NCBI RefSeq assembly: GCF_001865065.1
Contig: NZ_MJGN01000027.1
Location: forward strand, 55,208-95,245
Length of the DNA stretch: 40,038 nt
Direction: 5' to 3'
From: Curtobacterium sp. MCBA15_008
GTDB lineage: Bacteria > Actinomycetota > Actinomycetes > Actinomycetales > Microbacteriaceae
Part shown: positions 8,291 through 15,394 of the stretch, in pieces
How positions within the stretch are numbered: the first letter of the stretch is position 1
Layout: the number at the start of each line of letters is the position of its first letter
Program-made: the position numbers and the translations under genes
The notes under the pieces: generated by a model
Told to the model about the DNA's origin: nothing
Seen by the model: only the letters and a program-made list of their open reading frames with translations
Databases searched by the model: none

Positions 8291-8349
8291 TCGGGGGAGC
8301 AGGAATCGTCGGGTGGCCGCGAACGACCCGACGATTCCTGCTCCCTCGA
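8291..8349. repeat. ATCGTCG palindrome, copy 1
   Basis: Inverted repeat with 24-nt arms: left 8291-8314, right 8326-8349, 11-nt loop, 23 of 24 pairs matched. The core is GGGAGCAGGAATCGTCGG on the left and CGACGATTCCTGCTCCC on the right. It lies between two divergent genes, so it cannot be a terminator for either. Two further copies lie at 15275-15333 and 38571-38629. Confidence 0.
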
Positions 8350-8404
8350 CGGGATGGGACCCTCCCTGCGGGCACGCCGCCCGCGCACGTGTAGCTTCCC
8401 CAGC

Positions 8405-9424
8405 ATGGCGAGCGAAGCGACGGTGCTGACCGTGCCCGGGCCCGACGGCTACCGCGAGGTCCGGATCAGCAGCCCCTCCCGCGTGCTCTGGCCGGAGCCC
8501 GGCATCACGAAGCTCGACCTCGCGGAGTACCTCGTCACCGTGGGCGACGCCTTCGTCCGGGCGAACGGCGACCGGCCGATCTCGCTGCAGCGGTTCCCCG
8601 GTGGTGTCGACGGCGAGCAGTTCTTCTCGAAGAACCCGCCGAAGGGCGCACCCGACTACGTCCGCGCCGTGACGGTGACCTACCCGAGCGCCCGGAGCCA
8701 CCCGCAGCTCGTGGTCGACGAGCCGGCGGTGGCGGTGTGGGCGGCGCAGATGAACACGGTGGTCTTCCACCCGTGGGCCTCACGTGCCGAGGACAGCGAC
8801 CACCCGGACCAGCTCCGGATCGACCTCGACCCGCAGCCGGGGACGGACTTCCACGACACCGTGCCGATCGCGCACGAGCTCCGGAAGGTGCTGGCCGAGG
8901 TGGGGCTCACGGCGTGGATCAAGACGAGCGGCAACCGCGGCCTGCACGTGTTCGCGCCGATCCGTCCGGAGCACGAGTTCCTCGACGTGCGGCATGCGGT
9001 GATCGCGGCGGCGCGGGAGCTCGAACGGCGGATGCCGGACCGGGTGACGACGGCGTGGTGGAAGGAGGAGCGGGGGCAGCGCGTCTTCGTGGACTTCAAC
9101 CAGGCGAACCGCGACCGCACGATGGCGGGGGCCTACAGCCCACGTGCCCTGGCGCACGCCGCGGTGTCGACGCCGATCGCGTGGGAGGAACTCGACTCCG
9201 CCGACCCGACGACCTTCACGATCCGGACGGTGCCCGATCGACTCGCGACGACGGGTGACCCGTGGGAGTCGATGGGGGAGGACCCGGGGACGATCGCGCC
9301 GCTCCTCGAGTGGTGGGAGCGCGACCTGTCGAACGGCGAGGGGGAGTTGCCGTTCCCGCCGGACTTCCCGAAGATGCCGGGCGAACCGCCCCGCGTGCAG
9401 CCGAGCCGCGCGAAGAAGTCCTGA
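8405..9424 (+). CDS. LigD-type DNA polymerase/primase domain protein
   Basis: A 339-residue stand-alone homologue of the polymerase domain (PolDom, archaeo-eukaryotic primase fold) of LigD. Metal-binding Asp140 and Asp142 lie in LRIDLDPQPG, SGNRGLHVFAPI is at 175-186 and the third acidic residue Asp230 in VFVDFNQANRDRT. SRVLWPEPGITKLDLAEYL near the N-terminus is the usual family start. Such enzymes fill gaps with ribonucleotides or deoxynucleotides during double-strand break repair by non-homologous end joining. The start ATG has TAGCTT 7 nt upstream (8392-8397). It converges on the ATP-dependent ligase gene; no Ku gene is in the window. Confidence 0.
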   Translation: MASEATVLTVPGPDGYREVRISSPSRVLWPEPGITKLDLAEYLVTVGDAFVRANGDRPISLQRFPGGVDGEQFFSKNPPKGAPDYVRAVTVTYPSARSHPQLVVDEPAVAVWAAQMNTVVFHPWASRAEDSDHPDQLRIDLDPQPGTDFHDTVPIAHELRKVLAEVGLTAWIKTSGNRGLHVFAPIRPEHEFLDVRHAVIAAARELERRMPDRVTTAWWKEERGQRVFVDFNQANRDRTMAGAYSPRALAHAAVSTPIAWEELDSADPTTFTIRTVPDRLATTGDPWESMGEDPGTIAPLLEWWERDLSNGEGELPFPPDFPKMPGEPPRVQPSRAKKS

Positions 9425-9432
9425 CACCGGAG

Positions 9433-9576
9433 CTACGCGGCGGCGGTCTCTTCGCCGACCAGCTTCGGTTCCATGACCCGCGTGGTCTGCGTCGGCAGCG
9501 AGACGCTTGCGGTGTGCAGCCGCGTCAGTCGCGACCAGGTCCCGCGGTGCGCGTCGCTGATGCCGTCGATGATCAT
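9433..9576 (-). CDS. Possible 47-residue protein
   Basis: A short frame starting MIIDGISDAHRGTW and ending KLVGEETAAA. In its favour: the Shine-Dalgarno GGAG is well placed (GGAGCGGGAC then ATG), it fills the otherwise unexplained gap between the polymerase and ligase genes, and an AT-rich promoter-like stretch with an inverted repeat lies upstream (9634-9648). No membrane segment or family is recognised. It overlaps no other gene. It could also be the remnant of a larger gene or a chance frame in GC-rich DNA. Confidence 0.
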   Translation of the reverse strand: MIIDGISDAHRGTWSRLTRLHTASVSLPTQTTRVMEPKLVGEETAAA

Positions 9577-9633
9577 GTCCCGCTCCGTTCTCACTCCTGG
9601 CGGCCGCTCCGGGCCACGAGGACGAAGTTACTA

Positions 9634-9648
9634 GTTCGGCTAACTACC
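9634..9648. promoter_or_regulatory. TAGTT-N5-AACTA inverted repeat
   Basis: A 15-bp inverted repeat in a locally AT-rich stretch (about 9626-9660) between the convergent polymerase and ligase genes and upstream of the 47-residue frame. Its form resembles MarR-family operators. AT-rich promoter-like DNA stands out in this window, so a promoter reading toward the small frame is plausible. No MarR gene is present here. Confidence 0.
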
Positions 9649-9685
9649 TTCATCCTAGTGAGCGTCAATCGGACAGCACAAGCGA

Positions 9686-10729
9686 TCAGTTGAGGACGTC
9701 TCGCAGGTCGTAGGCGGCCGGGACCTCGAGCTGGTCGAACCCGCACGAGCGCGCTTCGCGGTCGGGGCGCCACCGCTCGAACTGCACCGTGTGCCGGAAG
9801 CGGTCGCCCTCCATCTGGTCGTACCGGACCTCCAGAACCCGCTCCGGCGCGAGCCGGACGAACGACGTGTCGCGACCCGACGAGAACCGCGACCGTTCCC
9901 CGTCACCGGTGACGGGCCTCCCGTCCGCATCCCGCAGGACCACCGGGTCGAGCTCCTCGACCAACGCGACCCGTCGCTTGTCGGAGAAGGCGGAGACGCC
10001 GCCCACTTGCCGCAGCTCACCGTCGTCGCCGTACAGGCCCACGAGCAGGGAGCCGACGCCGGTGCCGCTCTTGTGGACCCGGTAGCCGATCGCGACCACG
10101 TCGGCGGTGCGGTGGTGCTTCACCTTGAGCATCGCGCGCTTGTTCGGCTCGTACGCCTTCGCGCGGGGCTTCGCGACCACGCCGTCGAGCCCGGCGCCCT
10201 CGAACGTGGTGAGCCACTCGCGGGCGAGGTCGACGTCGAGCGTCGTCCGGGTGACGAAGAGCGGGTCGGACATGCCCGACGCGAGCGACTCGAGCAGCTC
10301 GCGCCGGTCGTCGAACGGGCGCGCGGTGAGGTCGTCGCCGTCGAGCGACAGCAGGTCGAACGCCACGAACTGCGCCGGGGTCTCCGTGCTGAGCTTCGCG
10401 ATCCGCGAGGCCGCCGGGTGGATCCGCTGCGACAACGCCTCCCAGTCGAGCTTCTCGGCGCCGGGTTCACCCGTGCGGAGCACCACCTCGCCGTCGAGGA
10501 CCACCGGGTGGTCGCGTCCGCCGAACTGCGCCCGGAACGCCTCGACCAGCTCGGGGAAGTAGCGGGTGAGCGGCTTCGCGCCCCGGCTGCCGATCTCGAC
10601 GTCGTCGCCGTCGATCGTCACGATGCCGCGGAAGCCGTCCCACTTCGGCTCGTACCGCAGGCCGCCCTGCACGCTGTCGGGGTCCGGCACGTCCGCGACG
10701 GCCTTGGCGAGCATCGGTGCGATCTCCAT
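9686..10729 (-). CDS. ATP-dependent DNA ligase (LigC/LigD ligase-domain type)
   Basis: A 347-residue ligase. The adenylation motif I is YEPKWDGFRG with the AMP-accepting Lys29. Further motifs are GSRGAKPLTRYFPEL, DGEVVL, FDLLSLDG, GLDGVVAKPRAKAY (motif IV) and MLKVKHHRTADVV (motif V); the C-terminal OB-fold domain follows. It seals nicks with ATP, most likely in end joining or other repair alongside the main NAD-dependent ligase. Length matches the bacterial LigC and the isolated LigD ligase domain. The start ATG is preceded by TAGACAGGACCC, nearly the same string as before the DUF427 gene. It is convergent with the polymerase gene. Confidence 0.
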   Translation of the reverse strand: MEIAPMLAKAVADVPDPDSVQGGLRYEPKWDGFRGIVTIDGDDVEIGSRGAKPLTRYFPELVEAFRAQFGGRDHPVVLDGEVVLRTGEPGAEKLDWEALSQRIHPAASRIAKLSTETPAQFVAFDLLSLDGDDLTARPFDDRRELLESLASGMSDPLFVTRTTLDVDLAREWLTTFEGAGLDGVVAKPRAKAYEPNKRAMLKVKHHRTADVVAIGYRVHKSGTGVGSLLVGLYGDDGELRQVGGVSAFSDKRRVALVEELDPVVLRDADGRPVTGDGERSRFSSGRDTSFVRLAPERVLEVRYDQMEGDRFRHTVQFERWRPDREARSCGFDQLEVPAAYDLRDVLN

Positions 10730-10772
10730 GGGTCCTGTCTACTCGTCACGACTCCGGGACCCCGCGGCGACT

Positions 10773-10786
10773 GCCTGGAGGCGCGG
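10773..10786 (+). repeat. Half copy of the CTGGAGGCGCG palindrome
   Basis: GCCTGGAGGCGCGG matches one arm of the palindrome family found at 16860, 30223, 35352 and 39891. It lies in the short spacer between the divergent ligase and hydrolase genes. No full matching right arm is seen. Confidence 0.
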
Positions 10787-10828
10787 GTCGCCCCGAGCGG
10801 GTCGGCGCGCCTCAGTAGGGTGGTGCGC

Positions 10829-11872
10829 GTGACGACCGTGCCACCGCCGGCAGCGCCGGCACCGGAACCGATCAGCCCCGTGCAGGCCGCCGCGCTCCGC
10901 GACGGCGTCCTGCCGCCCGTCGAGGAGGTCCGGCCCGGCATCTGGACCCTCGCCGTGCCCTTCCGGTTCGGCGTGCCCGACGCGACCCTCGTGTACGTGG
11001 TCGAGGGCACCGACGGGTCGCTCGCCGTGATCGACCCCGGGTGGAGCGGCGACGGGTCCCTCGACGAGCTGCGCGACGGCCTGACGTCGATCGGCCGTCG
11101 CCTCGAGGACGTCTCGCTCGTCGCCGTCACGCACCTGCACGCCGACCACCTGGGCGCCGCGGCCGCGATCCGGAAGGCCACCGGTGCCCGGGTCGCGATG
11201 CACCGGCTGGAGGTCGAGGCGCTCGGCCGGGAGCGCGAGGACGCCGTGGAGAACGACGCCGAGATCGCGACGTGGGGCGTGCCGGCCGAGCTGCGCGCCG
11301 GCGTGGTCGAGTCATGGGGGAGCGGGCGGCACATCGGCCTCGGGCGGCTCGTGCAGCCCTACGCGGACCTGCTGCTCGAGGACGGCGACGAGCTCCCCGT
11401 CGCCGGTCGGTCGATCCGAGCGCTCTGGACGCCCGGGCACACCGCCGGCCACGTGTGCTTCGTCGACGAGGCCGACGGGCTGCTCTTCACCGGCGACCAC
11501 GTGCTGCCCCGGATCAACCCCGGGATCGGGCTCGGCGGGCGAACCCTCACGAACCCGCTCGGCGACTACCTCGCGTCGCTCGAACTGCTCGCCGGCATGG
11601 ACCACCTCGAGGTCTGCCCGGGCCACGAGTACCGGTTCCGAGGGGTCGTCGCACGTGCGCAGACCCTGGCGCGGCACCGCGAGGAGCGGTCCCGGCACGT
11701 CGCCGAGGCGCTCGACACGCTGCACGAGCCGACCCTGTTCGAGGTCGCGGCGCGCGTGCCGTTCAGCGGCGGGATCGAGACGATGACCGGGTTCCTGCTC
11801 GCGAGTGCCCTGACGCAGACGGCGTACCACGCGGCGCTGCTCGGTCGGGCCGGCGAGGTCCGCTCCGCCTGA
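10829..11872 (+). CDS. Metallo-beta-lactamase-fold hydrolase
   Basis: A 347-residue protein with the metal-binding motif THLHADHLG (His102, His104, Asp106, His107). Downstream metal ligands sit in WTPGHTAGHVCF, LFTGDHVLP and CPGHEYRF. The C-terminal extension after about 260 is helical, as in LACTB2-like and related hydrolases with a winged-helix-like tail. It should bind two zinc ions and hydrolyse an ester, thioester or phosphoester; the substrate is not evident. The start is GTG at 10829, with TAGGGT 7 nt upstream (10816-10821), a leaderless pattern; in-frame GTGs at 10820 and 10823 fall inside that element. Its last codons merge into a 13-bp tandem repeat. Confidence 0.
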   Translation: MTTVPPPAAPAPEPISPVQAAALRDGVLPPVEEVRPGIWTLAVPFRFGVPDATLVYVVEGTDGSLAVIDPGWSGDGSLDELRDGLTSIGRRLEDVSLVAVTHLHADHLGAAAAIRKATGARVAMHRLEVEALGREREDAVENDAEIATWGVPAELRAGVVESWGSGRHIGLGRLVQPYADLLLEDGDELPVAGRSIRALWTPGHTAGHVCFVDEADGLLFTGDHVLPRINPGIGLGGRTLTNPLGDYLASLELLAGMDHLEVCPGHEYRFRGVVARAQTLARHREERSRHVAEALDTLHEPTLFEVAARVPFSGGIETMTGFLLASALTQTAYHAALLGRAGEVRSA

Positions 11873-11925
11873 CCGCCCCGCCTGACCGCTCCGCCTGACC
11901 GTCGCTCCTGACCGTCGCTCCTGGC
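11861..11925 (+). repeat. 13-bp tandem repeat, five units
   Basis: Units at 11861, 11874, 11887, 11900 and 11913. The first three follow CGCYCCGCCTGAC and the last two CGTCGCTCCTGRC. The first unit contains the final codons and the TGA stop of the hydrolase gene, so each later unit repeats a stop-codon-bearing end. A partial sixth unit follows. It looks like slippage expansion of the gene end. Confidence 0.
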
Positions 11926-11931
11926 CGTTCC

Positions 11932-11966
11932 TCCACAGGTCGGCGGCTCGACTCGGTCGTCCACAG
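11932..11966 (+). other. Paired TCCACAG boxes
   Basis: TCCACAG at 11932-11938 and 11960-11966, 28 bp apart, in the same CCTCCACAGG and TCCACAGA contexts as the pair at 2219-2253. The second box (TCGTCCACA) is one base from the actinobacterial DnaA-box consensus TTGTCCACA. The role is unknown. Confidence 0.
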
Positions 11967-12017
11967 ACCACGCTCGTGCGCGACCCCGGCTGGTCGGGAT
12001 CCGTCACGATCGTCCTG

Positions 12018-12040
12018 GTGCTGCTTTCTTCTAGTAGCAC
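12018..12040. promoter_or_regulatory. Possible operator/promoter of the hicAB pair
   Basis: GTGCT at 12018-12022 and AGCAC at 12036-12040 form an inverted repeat across a T-rich stretch (CTTTCTTCTAGT), unusually AT-rich for this window. It lies about 30 bp before the hicA start. HicB antitoxins usually repress their own promoter, so an autoregulatory site here is plausible. Confidence 0.
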
Positions 12041-12071
12041 TTGATGGACGTGACAAGGAGGGGTTGATAAA

Positions 12072-12275
12072 GTGGTGCGAGCCGTTCCCCACCGGGCAGT
12101 CATCGCCTTCCTCCGGCACCGAGGATGGTGGCTCGATCGCGTGCGCGGCAGTCACGAGGTCTGGTGCGGGCCCGACGGCGGACGACTCGTCCTGCCGCGA
12201 CACCGAGAAGTCAGCCCTGGTGTCGTGCGCCAGCTGCTCCGGGTCATCCCGGATGCACCGGACGGCTGGCGATGA
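12072..12275 (+). CDS. hicA: HicA-family toxin (mRNA interferase)
   Basis: A 67-residue protein of usual HicA length with a double-stranded RNA-binding-like fold. Features: a short helix with FLRHRGWWLDR, the family RVRGSHEVW motif carrying the expected catalytic His28, and LVLPRHREVSPGVVRQLLR (39-57), which matches the PxHxxxxxGxLRxIL ending of HicA. These toxins cleave mRNA when the antitoxin is lost. The start is GTG at 12072, with an excellent Shine-Dalgarno (AAGGAGGGG, 12055-12063), unlike the leaderless genes around it. The antitoxin gene follows after 11 nt, so the pair is one operon. Confidence 0.
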   Translation: MVRAVPHRAVIAFLRHRGWWLDRVRGSHEVWCGPDGGRLVLPRHREVSPGVVRQLLRVIPDAPDGWR

Positions 12276-12286
12276 TCGGAGGAACC

Positions 12287-12667
12287 ATGACCACGACCTA
12301 CCGCGCGACGGCACACCGCGAGGGCCGCTGGTGGTCGATCGAGATCCCGGCCGCGGGTGCGGTCACGCAGGCGCGCCGGGTCGCTGACGTCGAGTGGATG
12401 GCCCGCGAGTGCGTTGCCCTGACGCTCGACGTGTCCGAGGACGACGTCGCGATCGACGTCGAGTTCGTCCTGCCCGATGATGCGCGCGCTGAGTGGGAGG
12501 CGTCTCGTGCCCTCGCCGAGCACGCCCGGGTGGACGCTGCCGAGGCAGCCCGACTCGCGCGGAACGTCGTGGCCCGGATGCGCGAGCAGGGCTACACGTA
12601 CACCGAGATGGCGTCCGTGCTCGGGTTGTCGGCCCAGCGCGTCCATCAACTCGCGAACGCGTCCTGA
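12287..12667 (+). CDS. hicB: HicB-family antitoxin with C-terminal helix-turn-helix
   Basis: A 126-residue protein. Residues 4-60 follow the degenerate RNase H-like fold of HicB (YRATAHREGRWWSIEIP, VEWMARECVALTLDV). Residues 70-100 form a helical linker, and 100-123 (QGYTYTEMASVLGLSAQRVH) read as a helix-turn-helix of the kind seen in sigma-region-4 or XRE proteins. It should bind and block the HicA toxin and repress the hicAB promoter through the C-terminal domain. The ATG has a good GGAGG (12279-12283) and follows hicA by 11 nt. The N-terminal domain is diverged and lacks the usual PELPG-type signature, so the family call rests partly on the hicA neighbour. Confidence 0.
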   Translation: MTTTYRATAHREGRWWSIEIPAAGAVTQARRVADVEWMARECVALTLDVSEDDVAIDVEFVLPDDARAEWEASRALAEHARVDAAEAARLARNVVARMREQGYTYTEMASVLGLSAQRVHQLANAS

Positions 12668-12685
12668 GCGCCCGCCCGACCGGCG

Positions 12686-13318
12686 TCAGGCGAGGGTGGC
12701 GGCCAGACGCTCGAGGGTGGTCTTCGCGTCGGCGAACTCGGCGTGGGTGTGCTCGGCGAGCGGTGCGAGGTCCGGCAGCCGGTCGGCCAGGGTCGCGCTC
12801 ACCGTGACGGGGTAGAGCTTCATGCCGAGCGCGGTGCCGAGGATGAGGTGCAGGACCGGCGAACCGTGGTCCCAGTCCTCCGTCGGTGTACCGGCGTCGT
12901 AGGTGGCGCCGCGGCTGACGACCGTGACCACCGGACGTCCGGCGAGGGGCTGCACACCGCCGGTCAGGACCCCGGGGATGTGGACGCGGTCGATCCAGGC
13001 CTTCAGCGTCGACGGCACCGTGTAGTTGTAGAGCGGCGCGCCGACGACGACCACGTCGGCGGCCAGGAGCTCGTCGATGACCTCCTGGCGGAGCGCGTCG
13101 GCCTCGGGCGCGACGGTCTCGTCCGCGGTGCGGTCCGCCGCTGCCCAGTGCAGGGCCGACGTCTCGAGGTGCGGCAGCTGGTCGACGTGGAGGTCCCGGC
13201 GCACCACGGTGTACTCCGGGCCGCGTGCGCGCCAGGCGTCGGCGAAGGCGGCGGTGAGTGCGCGGGAGCGGGAGTGCGCGAGGTCGGCCGAGGAGTCGAT
13301 GTGCAGCAGGGTGGGCAT
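12686..13318 (-). CDS. azoR: FMN-dependent NADH-azoreductase-like flavodoxin-fold protein
   Basis: A 210-residue flavoprotein of the AzoR/NAD(P)H-quinone reductase group. It begins PTLLHIDSSADLAHSRSRAL, the FMN phosphate-binding loop. APLYNYTVPSTLKAWIDRV (about 96-114) and VVSRGATYDAG follow, all typical of azoreductases. It should reduce quinones or azo compounds with NADH using FMN, as a detoxifying enzyme. ATG at 13318 is chosen over the longer frame to 13432 because the family starts here and TAGCGT lies 7 nt upstream (13326-13331). It is convergent with hicB, 18 nt apart. Confidence 0.
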   Translation of the reverse strand: MPTLLHIDSSADLAHSRSRALTAAFADAWRARGPEYTVVRRDLHVDQLPHLETSALHWAAADRTADETVAPEADALRQEVIDELLAADVVVVGAPLYNYTVPSTLKAWIDRVHIPGVLTGGVQPLAGRPVVTVVSRGATYDAGTPTEDWDHGSPVLHLILGTALGMKLYPVTVSATLADRLPDLAPLAEHTHAEFADAKTTLERLAATLA

Positions 13319-13418
13319 GCACCCAACGCTACCGATCCCGGACCGCCCGGTGACGGGAACGGCCCCGCCGCGCCGTGACCGGTGAACCGGTGCCGGGCGG
13401 GGCGGGGCCGAGGAGGGC

Positions 13419-13454
13419 CTCCCGTCAGCCACGCGGGCACGCGACTGACGGGAG
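13419..13454 (-). terminator. Hairpin after the 546-residue surface protein gene
   Basis: CTCCCGTCAG (13419-13428) and CTGACGGGAG (13445-13454) are perfect 10-bp arms around a 16-nt loop, beginning 10 nt past the stop codon of the minus-strand surface protein gene. There is no T-tract, as is common for actinobacterial terminators. Confidence 0.
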
Positions 13455-13464
13455 ACGACGGGGG

Positions 13465-15105
13465 TCAGCGCTGGGCGTGACGGCGGCGCAGCGTGCGTGC
13501 GCCGATGAGGCCGATGCCGGCGAGGACGAGACCGAGGGCCCAGGGGAGGGCGCTCGTCGAGTCGGTGCCGGTGTAGGCGAGGCGGCCGGAGCCGACGTGG
13601 TGGGTCGTGACGGCGGCCGGGACGACCGGCTGGGCCGGCACGACGGCCGGCACCGCGTTCGGGCGCACGTCCACCGTGAAGGACGTGCTCGGCAGCGAGG
13701 CGCCGGACACCGTCAGGGTGTGCGTGGAGGCGTGCGGGAACGTGACGCTGACGTAGCCGACCTCACCGAGGTCGGGGTCGGCCGCGATGACGTCCGTCGC
13801 GACGTCCGAGGTCACGGTCGGCGTGAAGAAGATCGGCTCGCCGGTCTCCTCGTTGAAGTCCGGGAAGGTCGGGTTGCCGAAGCGGTCGACCTTCGTGGCG
13901 CCGACGGCGAGCGTGCCGCCCTGCTGCACGGTGACCTGGCCGCCCTTGACCGGCTCGGTGTCGCCGCGGAGGTCCTCCGTGTACACGTCGCCGTTCGGGT
14001 GGATGACCCACGCGCTCGTGGTCGTGCCGGCTTCGAGACCGTCCTTGTCGATCGACAGGACCTCGATGCCGACGGGGTCGCCGGCCTCGACGAGGATCTC
14101 GCCGTACTGGTCGGTCGACACGACTCCCGAGGGGGTCGTCGTCGTCGCGGTGACGGTGAAGTCGTAGTACTCCAGCGCATCGGTCAGCGTGCCGGAGAGG
14201 ACGCCGGTCTTCGGGTCGAAGGCGACACCGGCCGGGGCCTTCGTCGTCTCCTCGCCGTCGTCGTCGGACCACGTGATGGAGAGGGCCGGTGCCGGCGTGC
14301 TGAGTGCGCGGAAGGTGGTCGAGAACGCCTCGCCCGCCTTCGTCTCGATGTACGCGTCGCTGTCGTCGTCGGAGATCGGCTGGCCGTCCTCGTCCACGAA
14401 GACCGGGGCGATGGCGGTCTCCGTGACGGCGGTGGCCTTCTCGTCGGGGACGTCACTCGTCACGGTGACGGTGATGCGCTGCCCCGCGAGTGCCGGAGCG
14501 ATCGTGTAGGTCTGACGCTTCGACAGGGTCGTCCCCGCCTCGTCGGTCCAGACGTAGTCGAGCGAGTCGCTCGTGAAGCCCTCGTCGGCGGCTTGCAGCA
14601 GCGAGCCGACGGTGAGGTCGCCCTCGATCGTGGCCGTCTGCACGGCGGAGGCCCGGACGCTCTTCGTCGGCTGGTCGTCCGGCGCGGCCGGGGTCGTCGC
14701 CGGGGTGGTGCTCGGCGGCGTGACGGGGCCGGTGGCGGTCGAGCCGTCACCGGGGGTGCCGGTGCCCGGCGTGCCGGTGCTGCTGTCTCCGGGAGTGGTG
14801 GATCCGGTGTCACCGGACCCAGAAGTGTCGCTGCTGCCGGAGCCGGAGTCGGCTGCCGGGCCGGTGGACTCGGAGCCGCCGGTGGGCGCGGTGCCGTCCG
14901 GGGTGTTGTCGGCGGGGGTGTTGTCGGCCGAGGTGTCGCCGGCCGTCGCGGGGGCGGACACGGACGGAGCGGACACGGACGGCTCGGTCTCGGCGGCCGA
15001 CGCGGAGGTCGCCGTCATGATGCCGAGGCCGGTGGTCAGACCGATGAGAGCGATGGTGGTGCCGACGGCGCAGGCGCGTCGGGCGGCGGATGTGCTGCGG
15101 CGCAC
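13465..15105 (-). CDS. LAxTG-anchored surface protein with Ig-like domain (546 aa)
   Basis: A secreted wall-anchored protein. Signal peptide at about 1-38, then a long Ser/Thr/Gly/Pro-rich stalk to about 190. A folded part follows with VGSLLQAADEGF and TYTIAPALAGQRITVTVTSD, and a putative Ig (He_PIG-type) domain ending FDPKTGVLSGTLTDALEYYDFTVTAT. The C-terminus has LAYTG (509-513), a hydrophobic helix and an Arg-rich tail. That tripartite signal, in LAxTG form, is what class E sortases of actinobacteria use. I infer an adhesin or wall-structure role. The start is GTG at 15105 after GGGGGACGAC. A CCGAGA-GT-TCTCGG palindrome lies upstream. It is the last of three paralogues in tandem; no sortase gene is in the window. 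Confidence 0.
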   Translation of the reverse strand: MRRSTSAARRACAVGTTIALIGLTTGLGIMTATSASAAETEPSVSAPSVSAPATAGDTSADNTPADNTPDGTAPTGGSESTGPAADSGSGSSDTSGSGDTGSTTPGDSSTGTPGTGTPGDGSTATGPVTPPSTTPATTPAAPDDQPTKSVRASAVQTATIEGDLTVGSLLQAADEGFTSDSLDYVWTDEAGTTLSKRQTYTIAPALAGQRITVTVTSDVPDEKATAVTETAIAPVFVDEDGQPISDDDSDAYIETKAGEAFSTTFRALSTPAPALSITWSDDDGEETTKAPAGVAFDPKTGVLSGTLTDALEYYDFTVTATTTTPSGVVSTDQYGEILVEAGDPVGIEVLSIDKDGLEAGTTTSAWVIHPNGDVYTEDLRGDTEPVKGGQVTVQQGGTLAVGATKVDRFGNPTFPDFNEETGEPIFFTPTVTSDVATDVIAADPDLGEVGYVSVTFPHASTHTLTVSGASLPSTSFTVDVRPNAVPAVVPAQPVVPAAVTTHHVGSGRLAYTGTDSTSALPWALGLVLAGIGLIGARTLRRRHAQR

Positions 15106-15156
15106 GTCGTCCCCCAGGTGTTCAGGTCCGGTCGGGTGCCGGATCGTAAGAATCCG

Positions 15157-15170
15157 CCGAGAGTTCTCGG
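15157..15170. promoter_or_regulatory. Candidate operator CCGAGA-GT-TCTCGG
   Basis: A 14-bp inverted repeat about 52 bp upstream of the GTG start of the 546-residue surface protein. Read on the minus strand, it is followed by TTCTTACGAT, a plausible -10 region. It could be an operator overlapping the -35 region. Confidence 0.
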
Positions 15171-15274
15171 TCGTGCTCGGATCGTACGGGTATCCGCGCG
15201 CGTGGCCGACGGTGCCGGAGCAAATGTGACCCGGCTTGGGGGTGGGGCGGGGTGGAGTGGGGTGGGCGCAGCAG

Positions 15275-15333
15275 TCGAGGGAGCAGAAATCGTCGGGTCA
15301 GCACGAGCGACTCGACGATTCCTGCTCCCTCGA
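15275..15333. repeat. ATCGTCG palindrome, copy 2
   Basis: Arms 15275-15298 and 15310-15333, 11-nt loop, 22 of 24 pairs. Both mismatches are purine changes in the left arm: AGCAGAAATCG here against AGCAGGAATCG as inferred from the right arm. The right arm CGACGATTCCTGCTCCC is identical to copies 1 and 3. It lies between two minus-strand surface protein genes. Confidence 0.
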
Positions 15334-15339
15334 CGGGGC

Positions 15340-15380
15340 GCACGGGGTGCACGGGGTGCACGGGGTGCACGGGGTGCACG
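15340..15380 (+). repeat. 9-bp tandem repeat GCACGGGGT, about 4.5 units
   Basis: Four full units (15340, 15349, 15358, 15367) and a partial fifth lie directly between the ATCGTCG palindrome and the stop codon of the 435-residue surface protein. The run starts 6 nt after the palindrome's right arm. It is probably a slippage-prone array. Confidence 0.
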
Positions 15381-15394
15381 CAGCGCGCGCGACC

